NCBI GenBank assembly: GCA_009774245.1
Contig: VSNM01000018.1
Coordinates: forward strand, 1 to 64,000
Reading direction: 5' to 3'
Source: Lachnospiraceae bacterium
Lineage (GTDB): Bacteria; Bacillota; Clostridia; Lachnospirales; Lachnospiraceae
Length of the DNA stretch: 64,000 nucleotides
Shown here: in pieces, positions 15,446 through 24,460 of the stretch
Numbering within the stretch: the first letter of the stretch is position 1
Layout of the letters: each line of letters starts with the position of its first letter
The notes under the pieces: model-generated
Databases searched by the model: none
Told to the model about the DNA's origin: nothing
Seen by the model: only the letters and a program-made list of their open reading frames with translations
Translations under genes and position numbers: made by a program

Positions 15446-17443
15446 TCAGCGGATGAAGTCGAGCAGTGATGTCTGCATCGTGTAGCTGATGGAGGACAGC
15501 GCCGCCTGATAGGTCATATCGATGCTCTTGAGCTGGATGACGAGATCTGTGTAGTCCGCGTCCTCGTTCTCGCTGACAAGCTCCCCGAAATTGGTCTGCT
15601 GCATCTCGAGACGGCTCTGCACCATCCTGAGTCTGGAGAGTCTGGCGCCACAGTCTGTCTCTGCCAGCTGTGTCTTGGCAAAAAATCCGTCGCAGTCCTC
15701 GACGAGTTCGTCGCAGCGCTTGTTGATCTTGTCGAGCACGCGCGTCATCGCCTCCTCGAGCGCTTCCTTCTGACGCGTGAGTTTCTGCTCATACTCGGTG
15801 CCATTGTACTGCTCGGAGTTGATCAGCTTCTCCACTTCCTGCAGGCTGTTCTGGTAGGTCCCATACTCCTCCAGCATGGAGATGACTTCCTCGACATCCC
15901 TGCCCAGCGCATGTGAGAACGCTTCGTCCGCTGTCGTATTGACCTGCAGACTCTGATTGTTTCCAACATCATACTCAATGATCTGTCTCCCGTTCTTGCT
16001 GGGATCATCGAGAAAACCCTCATTGAATACGAGCGTCTTTTCCTTTCCGGACGCGGTTTTGCCCTCACGCTCTGTGTAGAAATAGTGCACCGGATCGAGG
16101 TCGCCCTTCTTCCAGTCCGACTTCTCGTAGGACACTCGCAGTTCCGTGTCTGACGGTAGATGCTTGAAGCGCTCCGCGATCGCATTGCCAAACAGAAGCT
16201 CGCCGGTCTCTGCGATGTAGGAGATCACGTTATCGTTTTTCTCGCCTACTACTGACATATATGCATCATTGCTGCCTGACGCAAAGACGTGCTCCTTATC
16301 GATCGTAAACGAGGTCTCGAATTTCTTGTCAAACGTCACGACTTTCTTGCCATTCGCACCTGTGGTGACGCTGCTGCCAATCGAAGCGGTCTCCGGCGGA
16401 GCGACACCCGGACGTTTATTTTCTATCTTAATCGTACCATCATCGCCGTAGGAACAGGTAAGTCCTGTAGGCAGTGTAGTAGCAGTCGCCGGATTTCCTG
16501 TCGTGATCGTCGCATTCGGATCGGTACTGTCCTTTCCCTTGGGAACCCTTACCGTATATGGACTCTGTGTATCATCCGCCACTGTCACTGTAAGCACGGC
16601 CTCATTCGGTATCTTACTCGTATCAATCGAGACATAAGCCGACACAGATGTCGTGGACATCCGCACTCCCGTGCCGTCAAATTTCGCATCCGACATATAC
16701 CCGATATCAAGTGTGGATATATCCTCATATACAGGATTGCCATCTTTATCAAATACCAATTCCCCAGTTTTCGGATCAACCTGTTGCTTGAGATTCAGGT
16801 CTGTATCTCCGTACGCCAGACGTTTCCGATAGATCTCATTCGACGTGATCTCTTTCGTAAGGATATCGTCCACATCCTTGAAGTTCCCCTCATTGATCGT
16901 GCCGATATCGCCCGCGTAGACAAAGGTCATCTTATCAATCGTATCATTCGTAAACTGCTCTGTGATCCGATTATACTCCTCCTTTGCCTCTGTCAAAGTC
17001 AGCGGTATATCCGTGCGGTATCCGGTGAAGATGCTCCTGCCGCCGCTGTCCGCATTTCCCGTGGAGCAGATCTCCTCCATGGCCTTGCGCAGGTGAGTGA
17101 TCACGGCCTCCCTGTCCTTCACGGTCGTGTAGCTGCTCTTTGCCTTGATGATATTGTAGCGGATATCATTCGTCAGGATACTATTCACCGTAGTGAGAGC
17201 TGAATCCGTGAGCTCAAGCCAGCTCTCCGCATCCGACGCGTTTTTCTCATAGTACTGGTCAATCTTATCCAGCGAAGAGTTGAGCTTCAGGGAACGAATC
17301 GCGATGACCGGATCGTCGGACGGCCTTGTGATCTTCTTGCCCGTCGACGACTGGTTCATCAGCTTCTCCTGAAGCGCTTTATTGATATTCAGATTCCTAA
17401 GTGATGTATTCTGCATCATCTTGGAAGTAATTCGCATTGCCAT
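15446..17443 (-). CDS. flgL: FlgL, hook-filament junction protein (HAP3), enlarged
   Basis: 665 residues. The N-terminus MAMRITSKMMQNTSLRNLNI, the following STGKKITRPSDDP segment and the C-terminal coiled part (last ~110 residues, LRMVQSRLEMQQTNFGELVS) are FlgL/flagellin-like. FlgL joins FlgK to the filament. Typical FlgL has 300-500 residues; here an extra beta-rich, Thr/Asp/Lys-rich region (about 230-480) is inserted, including KFDGTGVRMSTTSVSAYVSI and a Pro/Thr-rich stretch. GGAGGATAAT precedes the ATG, within a 49-bp tandem duplication. Confidence 0.93.
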   Translation of the reverse strand: MAMRITSKMMQNTSLRNLNINKALQEKLMNQSSTGKKITRPSDDPVIAIRSLKLNSSLDKIDQYYEKNASDAESWLELTDSALTTVNSILTNDIRYNIIKAKSSYTTVKDREAVITHLRKAMEEICSTGNADSGGRSIFTGYRTDIPLTLTEAKEEYNRITEQFTNDTIDKMTFVYAGDIGTINEGNFKDVDDILTKEITSNEIYRKRLAYGDTDLNLKQQVDPKTGELVFDKDGNPVYEDISTLDIGYMSDAKFDGTGVRMSTTSVSAYVSIDTSKIPNEAVLTVTVADDTQSPYTVRVPKGKDSTDPNATITTGNPATATTLPTGLTCSYGDDGTIKIENKRPGVAPPETASIGSSVTTGANGKKVVTFDKKFETSFTIDKEHVFASGSNDAYMSVVGEKNDNVISYIAETGELLFGNAIAERFKHLPSDTELRVSYEKSDWKKGDLDPVHYFYTEREGKTASGKEKTLVFNEGFLDDPSKNGRQIIEYDVGNNQSLQVNTTADEAFSHALGRDVEEVISMLEEYGTYQNSLQEVEKLINSEQYNGTEYEQKLTRQKEALEEAMTRVLDKINKRCDELVEDCDGFFAKTQLAETDCGARLSRLRMVQSRLEMQQTNFGELVSENEDADYTDLVIQLKSIDMTYQAALSSISYTMQTSLLDFIR

Positions 17444-17445
17444 AT

Positions 17446-17543
17446 ATTATCCTCCATTCTCGCCGCGGAAGAACAGCCTGCTGTTCTTCCTGCAATTATC
17501 CTCCATTCTCGCCGCGGAAGAACAGCCTGCTGTTCTTCCTGCA
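17446..17543. repeat. 49-bp perfect tandem duplication upstream of flgL
   Basis: Two identical 49-base copies, 17446-17494 and 17495-17543. Each contains a perfect 10-bp hairpin GGAAGAACAG/CTGTTCTTCC with loop CAGG (minus strand) followed by TGGAGGATAAT, the flgL ribosome site. Only the copy next to the start codon can serve flgL, so the second is a spare ribosome site without a start codon. Confidence 0.9.
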
Positions 17544-17555
17544 TGGGACTGTAGC

Positions 17556-17590
17556 ACTTCTTAGCCTGTGTCTTTTACAGGCTTAGAAGT
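17556..17590. terminator. hairpin between flgK paralogue and flgL
   Basis: 14-position stem (one mismatch) of ACTTCT..GCCTGT and its complement with a 7-base loop. No T-run follows on the minus strand, so it is more likely an mRNA processing or stabilising hairpin inside the operon than a full terminator. Confidence 0.4.
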
Positions 17591-17600
17591 ACTTCCCATG

Positions 17601-19484
17601 CTAAATTCCAGTCTGTGTGATCAGTCTGTCATAGCACTCATTTAATATGGATATCATCTTGCTCGCCAGATTGTATGCATTCTGGAACTTGATCATGTTC
17701 GCTGCCTCCTCGTCGGAGTCCACGCCGCTGATTGAGAAGCGGCTGTTTGCGACGGACTCCTCAATGCTCGCATAGATCTCCTGGAAATTGTTCGCGCTCT
17801 GTGCGTTCAATCCGGAATCACCCATGAGGCAGATCAGGAAGCTTGCCGCGTTATTTCCCCTGAACGTCATCTTGTCCTTGTTTGTGGACAGATCCTTGAG
17901 ATTGTCGATGATATCATATTTCGCCACGCCATCCACCTCGCCGGTATGTGTGGCAAGGGTACTCGCATCGTTCTGAATCGATTTTTCCACATTGAAATTT
18001 CCTGCCGTCAGCATGAAATATCCTGTGCCTGTCGAAGTGTCATAGCTCTTGTTGAAAAGCGACGCGCCCTTGAGGTTGTACTGTCCGCCCGCGGCGGTGT
18101 TATCGCCAGTGAAGAAGATATCGCCCTCGTGGGTGTTGCCGTTGTAATCCGTGGCATTCTCCACGCCGTAAATCTTGTTAAAATTGTATGAATAATCGCG
18201 CACCCACTCGTTCATCTGCTCGAGATAGTATGGAATGCCCTGATAATTTACCTGCTCGCCGACTTTGGCGCTGTTCCCTACCGCAGAGCTCCGCAACATC
18301 TGGGGATTTTTGGATTTGTCCTCCGACAGCTTGAAAGTGTAGTAGGTGTTGCCGTCCTCATCGGTCTCAAAGGTATAGCTGTCATAATAATATTTCTCGC
18401 CGCTCAGCGTGATCTGTCCATTTGTGACCGGCAGCGTGCTCTTGGACATATCGTTGAGATAGCTCTCCGTCGTCCTGACTGTAACCGTGCTGTTAAGTCT
18501 GTCAACTGCCGAGATCTTTCCGTGAAACGCCTCGTCGTTGTTGCCGTCGCGCATCTCATACAGGCCCTTGAGCTCTCCCCTGACGTTTTTGGCGCTGAGT
18601 CCCAGGTCAAATCCTGTATCCGCCCACACCACATCATACAGGCCGTCGACATCATTCTGGTTTGCCTTCTGCCACGGCTCCCGCTGCACGCACTCCAGCT
18701 TCCTGTAATCATTGCCTTGGATGAGTGTCTGTCCGCCTGCGATGGACACGACGTACTCTTTGAGATTCGTATCGTTCCCACTATCGTCCTTCTTGATTCT
18801 CTCCTCGCACTGCACATCCACCACAGCCGAGAGCTGGTCGATCAGCAGATCGCGCTTGTCGCGGAGGTCGTTCGCCACGACATTCCCGTTTGCCTCCACC
18901 ATGTTGATCTGCTTATTCAGAAGGACGATCTGTTGTGACACATTGTTGATCTCGTCAACCTTAATCTTGATCTCATCGTTGACGTCAGTCTGCATTTTCT
19001 GAAAATTATTGTATAATATGTTGAAGTACTCGCAGAGATTTCCTGCTTTCCCGATAAATTCCAGCGCGAAATCCGTCTCGTCCGTATGGTTTGAGAGTGA
19101 ATCCATCGCAGAGTGATACTCGCCGAATATCGTATTGAAGCCCTTGATCTCGTTGGTTCCCCTCTCATCCATCAGATATTGTTCAATGATAGCGCAGTAA
19201 TACTGTTTCTTATCATACTCTCCGAGTTTGGAATTGTTGGTCCAGTATTTCTCGTCATAGTAGATATCCCTCACGCGCTCCGCACCGAGCGTATCCACGC
19301 CGGCCCCGACACAGCCGTAGCTCGCAAATGTGCGCATCGCCTCAGATGCCGTCTGGTTGACGATCTGACGTGAATAGCCCTCTGTCTCAATGTTCGCGAT
19401 GTTATTTGCCGTCGTATTCAACGCGGCATTCGAGGCTACGAGCCCCGAATACGCAATATTTAACCCCATAAATGCTGATGCCAT
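17601..19484 (-). CDS. flgK: FlgK-family hook-associated protein, second copy
   Basis: 627 residues. The N-terminus GLNIAYSGLVASNAALNTTA and the NNIANIETEGYSRQ motif are typical of FlgK and other rod/hook proteins. The C-terminus SISGVDSDEEAANMIKFQNA then YNLASKMISILNECYDRLI is FlgK-type. It shares organisation but limited sequence with the copy just upstream. GGAGGAGAG precedes the ATG, with an inverted repeat at 19518-19544 before it. Either copy could be the true HAP1; two in a row may form distinct junction layers. Confidence 0.92.
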   Translation of the reverse strand: MASAFMGLNIAYSGLVASNAALNTTANNIANIETEGYSRQIVNQTASEAMRTFASYGCVGAGVDTLGAERVRDIYYDEKYWTNNSKLGEYDKKQYYCAIIEQYLMDERGTNEIKGFNTIFGEYHSAMDSLSNHTDETDFALEFIGKAGNLCEYFNILYNNFQKMQTDVNDEIKIKVDEINNVSQQIVLLNKQINMVEANGNVVANDLRDKRDLLIDQLSAVVDVQCEERIKKDDSGNDTNLKEYVVSIAGGQTLIQGNDYRKLECVQREPWQKANQNDVDGLYDVVWADTGFDLGLSAKNVRGELKGLYEMRDGNNDEAFHGKISAVDRLNSTVTVRTTESYLNDMSKSTLPVTNGQITLSGEKYYYDSYTFETDEDGNTYYTFKLSEDKSKNPQMLRSSAVGNSAKVGEQVNYQGIPYYLEQMNEWVRDYSYNFNKIYGVENATDYNGNTHEGDIFFTGDNTAAGGQYNLKGASLFNKSYDTSTGTGYFMLTAGNFNVEKSIQNDASTLATHTGEVDGVAKYDIIDNLKDLSTNKDKMTFRGNNAASFLICLMGDSGLNAQSANNFQEIYASIEESVANSRFSISGVDSDEEAANMIKFQNAYNLASKMISILNECYDRLITQTGI

Positions 19485-19517
19485 CTATACTCTCCTCCAT
19501 TATATATCTATACTCTG

Positions 19518-19544
19518 GAAGAACACCTGCCCCCGGTGTTCTTT
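19518..19544. repeat. hairpin before second flgK, related to the flgL repeat
   Basis: Inverted repeat GAAGAACACC/GGTGTTCTTT (9 of 10 paired) with a C-rich loop. It begins with GAAGAACA like the hairpin in the 49-bp repeat before flgL and sits at the same place relative to the ribosome site, pointing to related intercistronic elements. Confidence 0.5.
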
Positions 19545-19569
19545 GCCTTAGAAAATCTCTTCACGCCTG

Positions 19570-21381
19570 CTATGCGCCCATGTTGAGCAGCGTATCAAGC
19601 ATGGAATTGATCACGTTGATATACCGGCTTGCCGCATTGTACGCGTTCTGGTACATGATCATGTGCTCGAGTTCCTCGTCCGAGGATACGCCGATCACGG
19701 TCTGCCGCTCATTGTCCGCCTGCTCCAGTGCCAGCTGCTCCAGATCATACAGCTGTCCGAACACATATCCCGACGATGTTGTCTGTGCGATCAGATCCTG
19801 ATAGCACTTCTCGAAGCTGCTGATGTCTGTCGCATAGGGATTCAGGTAGATCCCGGCATCTGCAAAGGCGTCCACAAGCTTCTTGCCGATATTGTAATCT
19901 ACGGAGTTCTCCTCCCCTGTAAATTTGAGCAGGGACGGGGACTGCAGGAGTGTCTGGTTGATCTTCATATTTTCACAGCTGTACAGCGTGTGCGGCTGGT
20001 TCGCATCCTCCTCAACATATCTCCAATACATGTTGGGAACCCGCTCCTCATCATCGTCATAGATCTCATAGAGCTTCACGCCCTGCGCCTTGAGCATCTC
20101 CGCCTCACTGCTGCTCAGAGCCACTTTCTCGTATGCCGGAGAGTTCGATTTCTGGAACATCTGCATCGGCGAACCGTCAGGATTGCACAGGTATTTTGTC
20201 TTGGGATCGCAGTTCTCAGCAAGCACTTCGTTGATCTTGGTCGCGATCGCGTGGACAATATTGTCAAACTCGGCCTCCATATTCATAACAATGGATTTCG
20301 ATATGTGATCCTTGTAATATTTGAGTCCGTCCTGATCATCGTACTGGTCCGCCCTGATTCCGAGCTTCTCAAGCTTCTGGTCAGTGCACGCACCCACCTC
20401 GAGGTCCGTATAGTTCGCCACATGGTCTCCCCTCGCCAGCAGGAGCGCCCGGAGCGAACCGACGTCAGTCTTTGCCGCCGTTGATATCTCCTCTTTCAGA
20501 TTAAAGACCTGAGCGCTTGAATAATCCGGCACTGTGTTTCCCTGTGCGTCCTTCGTGTAAGAAAGATTCTGTTTCCAGTACGGCGTCACGAAACCGGTGT
20601 CCTCGTCGGTGGCCAGTCCCATCTCAAACACACACGCCTCATTGACGAAGCTCGTGCCGTTAAAGTTCACTGTCACCATCGTATTGTCCGCTTCGTAGTA
20701 GGTGATGTTGCCATAACCGCCCAGCATGTCGAGCAGCTGGTCGCGCTCATCACGGAGGTCATTTGCATTCTCCACGCCGCCGATCTCCACCCGCATGATT
20801 TCCTTATTCAATTCATAGATTCTATTTCCGATGGAATTAATCTCTTTGACGGAATCCTTGATCTGCGTATTCAGATTGTTCTGATACTCCTGTAAGGATT
20901 TGTACACCGCTGTCGCATTCTCTATGAAGGTCGCCGCCTTTGACACCAGCATGGACATATTGACAGTGTTGTTCGGGTCCTTTGACAGCTCCTGCATCGA
21001 GGCCCACAATCCGGTAGTTCCCCACACGGACTCCTTAAATGCCGCGCCGTCGAGCTCTCCTATGATATCCTCGATCTGCAGGATCGCCGAGTAGGAAATC
21101 TCATAGTAAGCGGATCTGCCGCTCTCCTCACGATATGTCATATCAAGATATTGATCCCTGACATGTCTGCACTCCGCGTACCTGGAGCCGGTTCCTACCT
21201 GCTGCTGCCATCCTCTCTTCGAACGGCCTCCGTTCGTGTATATGGTATCAGTATTTGCCACCTGCTGGCGGACATATCCGGGTGTATTCAGATTTGATAG
21301 GTTGTGCGCCACGGTATGCAGCGCGTTCTGCGACGTGCGCAAACCACTGTCGCCTAAATATAATGATCCAAACAAAGACAT
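19570..21381 (-). CDS. flgK: FlgK, hook-associated protein 1, first copy
   Basis: 603 residues. MSLFGSLYLGDSGLRTSQNA and AHNLSNLNTPGYVRQQV match the FlgK N-terminus; GGVENANDLRDERDQLLDML near residue 205 is a FlgK hallmark; the C-terminus IGVSSDEELEHMIMYQNAYN then AASRYINVINSMLDTLLNMG is the expected coiled end. GAGGTGAG precedes the ATG. Located after flgN (its export chaperone) and before the other FlgK, as in FlgM-FlgN-FlgK-FlgL operons. Confidence 0.94.
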   Translation of the reverse strand: MSLFGSLYLGDSGLRTSQNALHTVAHNLSNLNTPGYVRQQVANTDTIYTNGGRSKRGWQQQVGTGSRYAECRHVRDQYLDMTYREESGRSAYYEISYSAILQIEDIIGELDGAAFKESVWGTTGLWASMQELSKDPNNTVNMSMLVSKAATFIENATAVYKSLQEYQNNLNTQIKDSVKEINSIGNRIYELNKEIMRVEIGGVENANDLRDERDQLLDMLGGYGNITYYEADNTMVTVNFNGTSFVNEACVFEMGLATDEDTGFVTPYWKQNLSYTKDAQGNTVPDYSSAQVFNLKEEISTAAKTDVGSLRALLLARGDHVANYTDLEVGACTDQKLEKLGIRADQYDDQDGLKYYKDHISKSIVMNMEAEFDNIVHAIATKINEVLAENCDPKTKYLCNPDGSPMQMFQKSNSPAYEKVALSSSEAEMLKAQGVKLYEIYDDDEERVPNMYWRYVEEDANQPHTLYSCENMKINQTLLQSPSLLKFTGEENSVDYNIGKKLVDAFADAGIYLNPYATDISSFEKCYQDLIAQTTSSGYVFGQLYDLEQLALEQADNERQTVIGVSSDEELEHMIMYQNAYNAASRYINVINSMLDTLLNMGA

Positions 21382-21405
21382 GGTATCTCACCTCGTGTTT
21401 CGTCG

Positions 21406-21924
21406 TTATTGCTTCGCGTCGAAACCACCATGTAAGATACCAAGCGATTGTCCGTTTGTATATGCATCTTTACTGTAATTGGCTGTTTGCGGCGCAGACT
21501 TCATCGCTCGTATCATATCGAGGTTAAAGTTCACCATATCCAGCCGTTCTGAGATGAGCAATTGGTTTTTGCCGTTTAACTCCCTCAGTTGGTCTATGGT
21601 CTTCCTCAGGTTTCCCTGCACGTCCTCAAGCTTGCGCTGTTGGTCGGGCATTGATTCGAGCATCTGAATCAGGTCTATGAGTTTCAATGTTTCAACATCC
21701 CTGTTAACTACGTTGGCAATATCAGCCAGAAATTTATCTCTTTCCTTCTCCATTCTTTGGATTCTGCCTACGATTTCCTGTTCTTCCTCCATGATCTTTC
21801 CCAGGTTTTCGATGTCTCCCGCCACGATGGCGGAAGTCTTGCCCTCAGCGAGTGTCACAAGCTTTTCATACTGCGCATTCTCACTGTCGAGCACGTCAAT
21901 CAAGTTCTCCAATAAGCTTGCCAC
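21406..21924 (-). CDS. flgN: FlgN, export chaperone for FlgK and FlgL
   Basis: 172 residues starting at GTG (GAGGTG upstream). Almost entirely helical and charged: ENLIDVLDSENAQYEKLVTL, an EEEQEIVGRIQRMEKERDKF segment, and a C-terminal amphipathic region RLDMVNFNLDMIRAMKSAPQ that resembles the substrate-binding helix of FlgN. Its place between flgM and flgK is the conserved one. Confidence 0.9.
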   Translation of the reverse strand: MASLLENLIDVLDSENAQYEKLVTLAEGKTSAIVAGDIENLGKIMEEEQEIVGRIQRMEKERDKFLADIANVVNRDVETLKLIDLIQMLESMPDQQRKLEDVQGNLRKTIDQLRELNGKNQLLISERLDMVNFNLDMIRAMKSAPQTANYSKDAYTNGQSLGILHGGFDAKQ

Positions 21925-21937
21925 CTGTACACCTCAC

Positions 21938-22216
21938 TTAAAACAGGCCATTGTACTTTTCCAAAAGTTTTCCTGCAAAATCCTCCACGTCCACCTCATA
22001 AGTGTCATTGTCCATACGTTCCCTGATAGAACTTACAAGATTCTGACGCACGTCAGGCGTTGCCGAAAGCGCCCTTTTTGCCGCGGAAGCATCCTGAGCC
22101 GTCGCTGAGAGCATCAGCTGATCCTTGAAGCTTGCTCCTGCTGCCTTCTTCTCAGTTTTGGTTAACTTCTTCGTTCCGTAAATCTGCTGTATTTGATTAT
22201 AGGCATCGATACGCAT
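21938..22216 (-). CDS. flgM: FlgM, anti-sigma-28 factor
   Basis: 92 residues from the ATG at 22216, chosen because GGAGGAG precedes it. MRIDAYNQIQQIYGTKK is the typical Firmicute FlgM start, and the C-terminal half, DVRQNLVSSIRERMDNDTYE then VDVEDFAGKLLEKY, is the sigma-28-binding region. FlgM holds sigma-28 until the hook is complete and it is exported. First gene of the operon, itself read from a sigma-28 promoter. Confidence 0.94.
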   Translation of the reverse strand: MRIDAYNQIQQIYGTKKLTKTEKKAAGASFKDQLMLSATAQDASAAKRALSATPDVRQNLVSSIRERMDNDTYEVDVEDFAGKLLEKYNGLF

Positions 22217-22275
22217 ACCGGACTCCTCCTTCCAACTAGTCAATTATTTATGTTATCAGTTCTTTTATATTTAAT

Positions 22276-22302
22276 TTATCGGATTATTTTTCATTTACTT
22301 TA
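22276..22302 (-). promoter_or_regulatory. sigma-28 promoter of the flgM-csrA operon
   Basis: TAAA (22299-22302), 15 bases, TCCGATAA (22276-22283) on the minus strand, 60 bases before flgM. Seven of eight bases of the -10 element match consensus. Confidence 0.85.
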
Positions 22303-22322
22303 TACTTTTTACAAAAATAATG

Positions 22323-22919
22323 TCAGACGCGGTGCATCGCCATGACCGCCCGCACCGTGCGCAGGAGATAGGGCCTGAGCTCCTCGATTCCCACAGGCTC
22401 ACTGTAGAGAATGGCGCTGTAGCATGTGGAACCCACGAGCTCCAGAATCATATACACCATCACTTTAGGATTGTCGAACTGCCGCTCATCCCCGAACATG
22501 ATATGATACAGGTCATTGAAATCGACTTCGCTGTCATCGCCCGCCTCAATGAACGCATTCACAAACACGCCCCAGCTGAGATTTTTGTGGATGAAGCCCA
22601 TGAGCGTCGTGTCCTCCTTGAGCTGGTTGATGATGTTGTCAACCAGAAAGACTACCCTGTCCTCAAGCACTGTGATGTCAGTCGCTTTAAGAGCGAGGCC
22701 CGCTCTCTTGAAGACCTCGCTCGACTTGTGGACGATCAGCTTGTTTCTGATATCATATTTGTCCTTGAAATACAGATAGAAGGTTCCCTTCGCCACACCC
22801 GCATCCTCCACAATGTCAGAGATGGATGTCTTGTGAATCCCCTTGCTGGTAAAGAGCCGGAATGCTGTATCCAGCAGGGACTCCCTCTTGATCTGTTTAT
22901 TTTCGTCTATTTTACTCAT
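22323..22919 (-). CDS. TetR-family transcription regulator
   Basis: 198 residues from the ATG at 22919, which overlaps the stop of the upstream gene as ATGA, so the two are translationally coupled. The N-terminal TetR helix-turn-helix is clear: RESLLDTAFRLFTSKGIHKT, then SISDIVEDAGVAKGTFYLYF. The C-terminal ligand domain is divergent, as is normal. Probably controls its own operon with the secreted protein before it; the ligand is unknown. Confidence 0.9.
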   Translation of the reverse strand: MSKIDENKQIKRESLLDTAFRLFTSKGIHKTSISDIVEDAGVAKGTFYLYFKDKYDIRNKLIVHKSSEVFKRAGLALKATDITVLEDRVVFLVDNIINQLKEDTTLMGFIHKNLSWGVFVNAFIEAGDDSEVDFNDLYHIMFGDERQFDNPKVMVYMILELVGSTCYSAILYSEPVGIEELRPYLLRTVRAVMAMHRV

Positions 22920-24358
22920 TTGATAACCTGTGACCAGTCGCTGATGCCGATGAACGCCTTTGCCCATGCGTCGTAAGCTGCCTCCTGCGCGGTGCCAAGG
23001 CTGTTAAATACGAGCTGTGACTGTCCCGAAAGTCTGGTGTCAACCTGCGGTTCGCTATAGCTTAACAGATAGATGATCTCCTCCACATAAGGGTTGGATT
23101 TGGCTGCCACGTAGGACGCATAAAGCGATGCCGCCTGCACCTCCACCCCCTGCGCGTTGGTCAGTCCGATCTCGCTTAAGATCACATGTCTGACTGCGCC
23201 TGTAGGACTTAACATCTGCGGTGTCTGCAGGTAATTTGTGAGCAGTGAGAGATTCTGGAAGGTCATCATCTTGCCAGAGGACACCTGCGCCGCCATGTAT
23301 CCGCCATCCGGACATCCTGACATATCCCAGAATTTCGCGTAAGTAAGTGGTACGGGGTACGGATGCTGCGCCACGCCCCAGTCGATATTTCCCTCGCCTG
23401 CGATCAGTGCGTTGAATTTCTCCAGGAAATCTTTTCCATCGATATACTCATAGTACTCTTTGTGCCCTGCCGGACGGTTTCTGTCCCAGTTCTGGTCGAT
23501 GCAGACAAATACATGCGCGTTTGCATTCTGGCTCCTGATCGCATTGTACGCCACGCGGAAGGTCTGCGCGTACTCCCTGATATAGCTGTCCCAGTCTGTC
23601 CAGATCATGTAGTTCCATGTGCGGACATTGACCTCGTTGCCCACGATATAATTCTCAATGGTAGAATTTGCCGCTACGTTTGACAATTCCGACGCGATCG
23701 CTGTGATGCCTACCGGCTCCGACGCATTGAGCATATAGTGCTGCGGCGCCACCGGATGGGTGTCTGTCGGCATGATCGCCGCTCTCGCATACGGGTTGGT
23801 GATCGCCTGGTTGCCGCCGTTGTTCATAATCTGCGCTGTGGTGTATCTGCCTGCGATGACGCCATTGGCATTCTCTGACATATACAGATTGCAGAATTCC
23901 TTGCCCTGCTCTGACTTGAGCGCCCTTACCTGTCTCGCTTTGGTATGTGTGGCGAGCAGTTCAGGATTTGTGATGTACTGCGGGTTTGCGATCAGCACAT
24001 TCTGTCCGCCGGACTTGACTGCAAGGCCGAGCTTGGTATAGAGCCGCGTTCCTGTGTAAGGCACCGTAAAAGCCGGTGTGAGCGACGCCGGCGCTGACGC
24101 CACCGGAACTGCCGTCGGCGCTACTGCATACTCATAAGGCTGCATCTCGAACAGATAGAGCACTCCGTCGTCACTTGCCGGTATCTCGGGCAGAGACGCT
24201 GTGTAGGAAATGGTAGCCCTGTCCAAAAGCACGCTGCTGGCCGCGGTGGCAAACGCCTGATTCAACGCTTTTGCCGCATTCGCCTGAATCCCCAGCGCCA
24301 TGACAAACAGTACCAGCAATACGCCATAGATCCGTTTGATTGGTTTTTTGTTTCGCAT
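22916..24358 (-). CDS. secreted glycosidase-like protein (DUF5722 type)
   Basis: 480 residues from the ATG at 24358 (GGAGGAGAT upstream). Residues 1-28 form a signal peptide (KRIYGVLLVLFVMALGIQANA). The C-terminal two thirds look like a TIM-barrel glycosidase: NYIVGNEVNVRTWNYM gives an N-E pair (acid/base position in clan GH-A), DWGVAQHPYPVPL a His after a beta strand, and HVILSEIGLTNAQG a possible nucleophile Glu. I associate it with DUF5722. Substrate unknown; it would act on extracellular or wall polysaccharide. The ROK kinase gene lies just upstream in transcription. Confidence 0.7.
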   Translation of the reverse strand: MRNKKPIKRIYGVLLVLFVMALGIQANAAKALNQAFATAASSVLLDRATISYTASLPEIPASDDGVLYLFEMQPYEYAVAPTAVPVASAPASLTPAFTVPYTGTRLYTKLGLAVKSGGQNVLIANPQYITNPELLATHTKARQVRALKSEQGKEFCNLYMSENANGVIAGRYTTAQIMNNGGNQAITNPYARAAIMPTDTHPVAPQHYMLNASEPVGITAIASELSNVAANSTIENYIVGNEVNVRTWNYMIWTDWDSYIREYAQTFRVAYNAIRSQNANAHVFVCIDQNWDRNRPAGHKEYYEYIDGKDFLEKFNALIAGEGNIDWGVAQHPYPVPLTYAKFWDMSGCPDGGYMAAQVSSGKMMTFQNLSLLTNYLQTPQMLSPTGAVRHVILSEIGLTNAQGVEVQAASLYASYVAAKSNPYVEEIIYLLSYSEPQVDTRLSGQSQLVFNSLGTAQEAAYDAWAKAFIGISDWSQVIK

Positions 24359-24460
24359 TTTATCTCCTCCGTCATTATTATATGTAATTTTTTGTAGCAA
24401 TTTTAGTATAGCATCTTTTGCCGCAAACCGCAATAGATTTACATAATTGTTTGCTGTTCC

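Noticed and set aside
17446..17543. CRISPR-like repeat
   Set aside because: Two adjacent identical copies without spacers; it is a simple tandem duplication.
22320..22976. Plus-strand His-rich frame opposite the TetR gene
   Set aside because: Antisense shadow of a clear TetR regulator.
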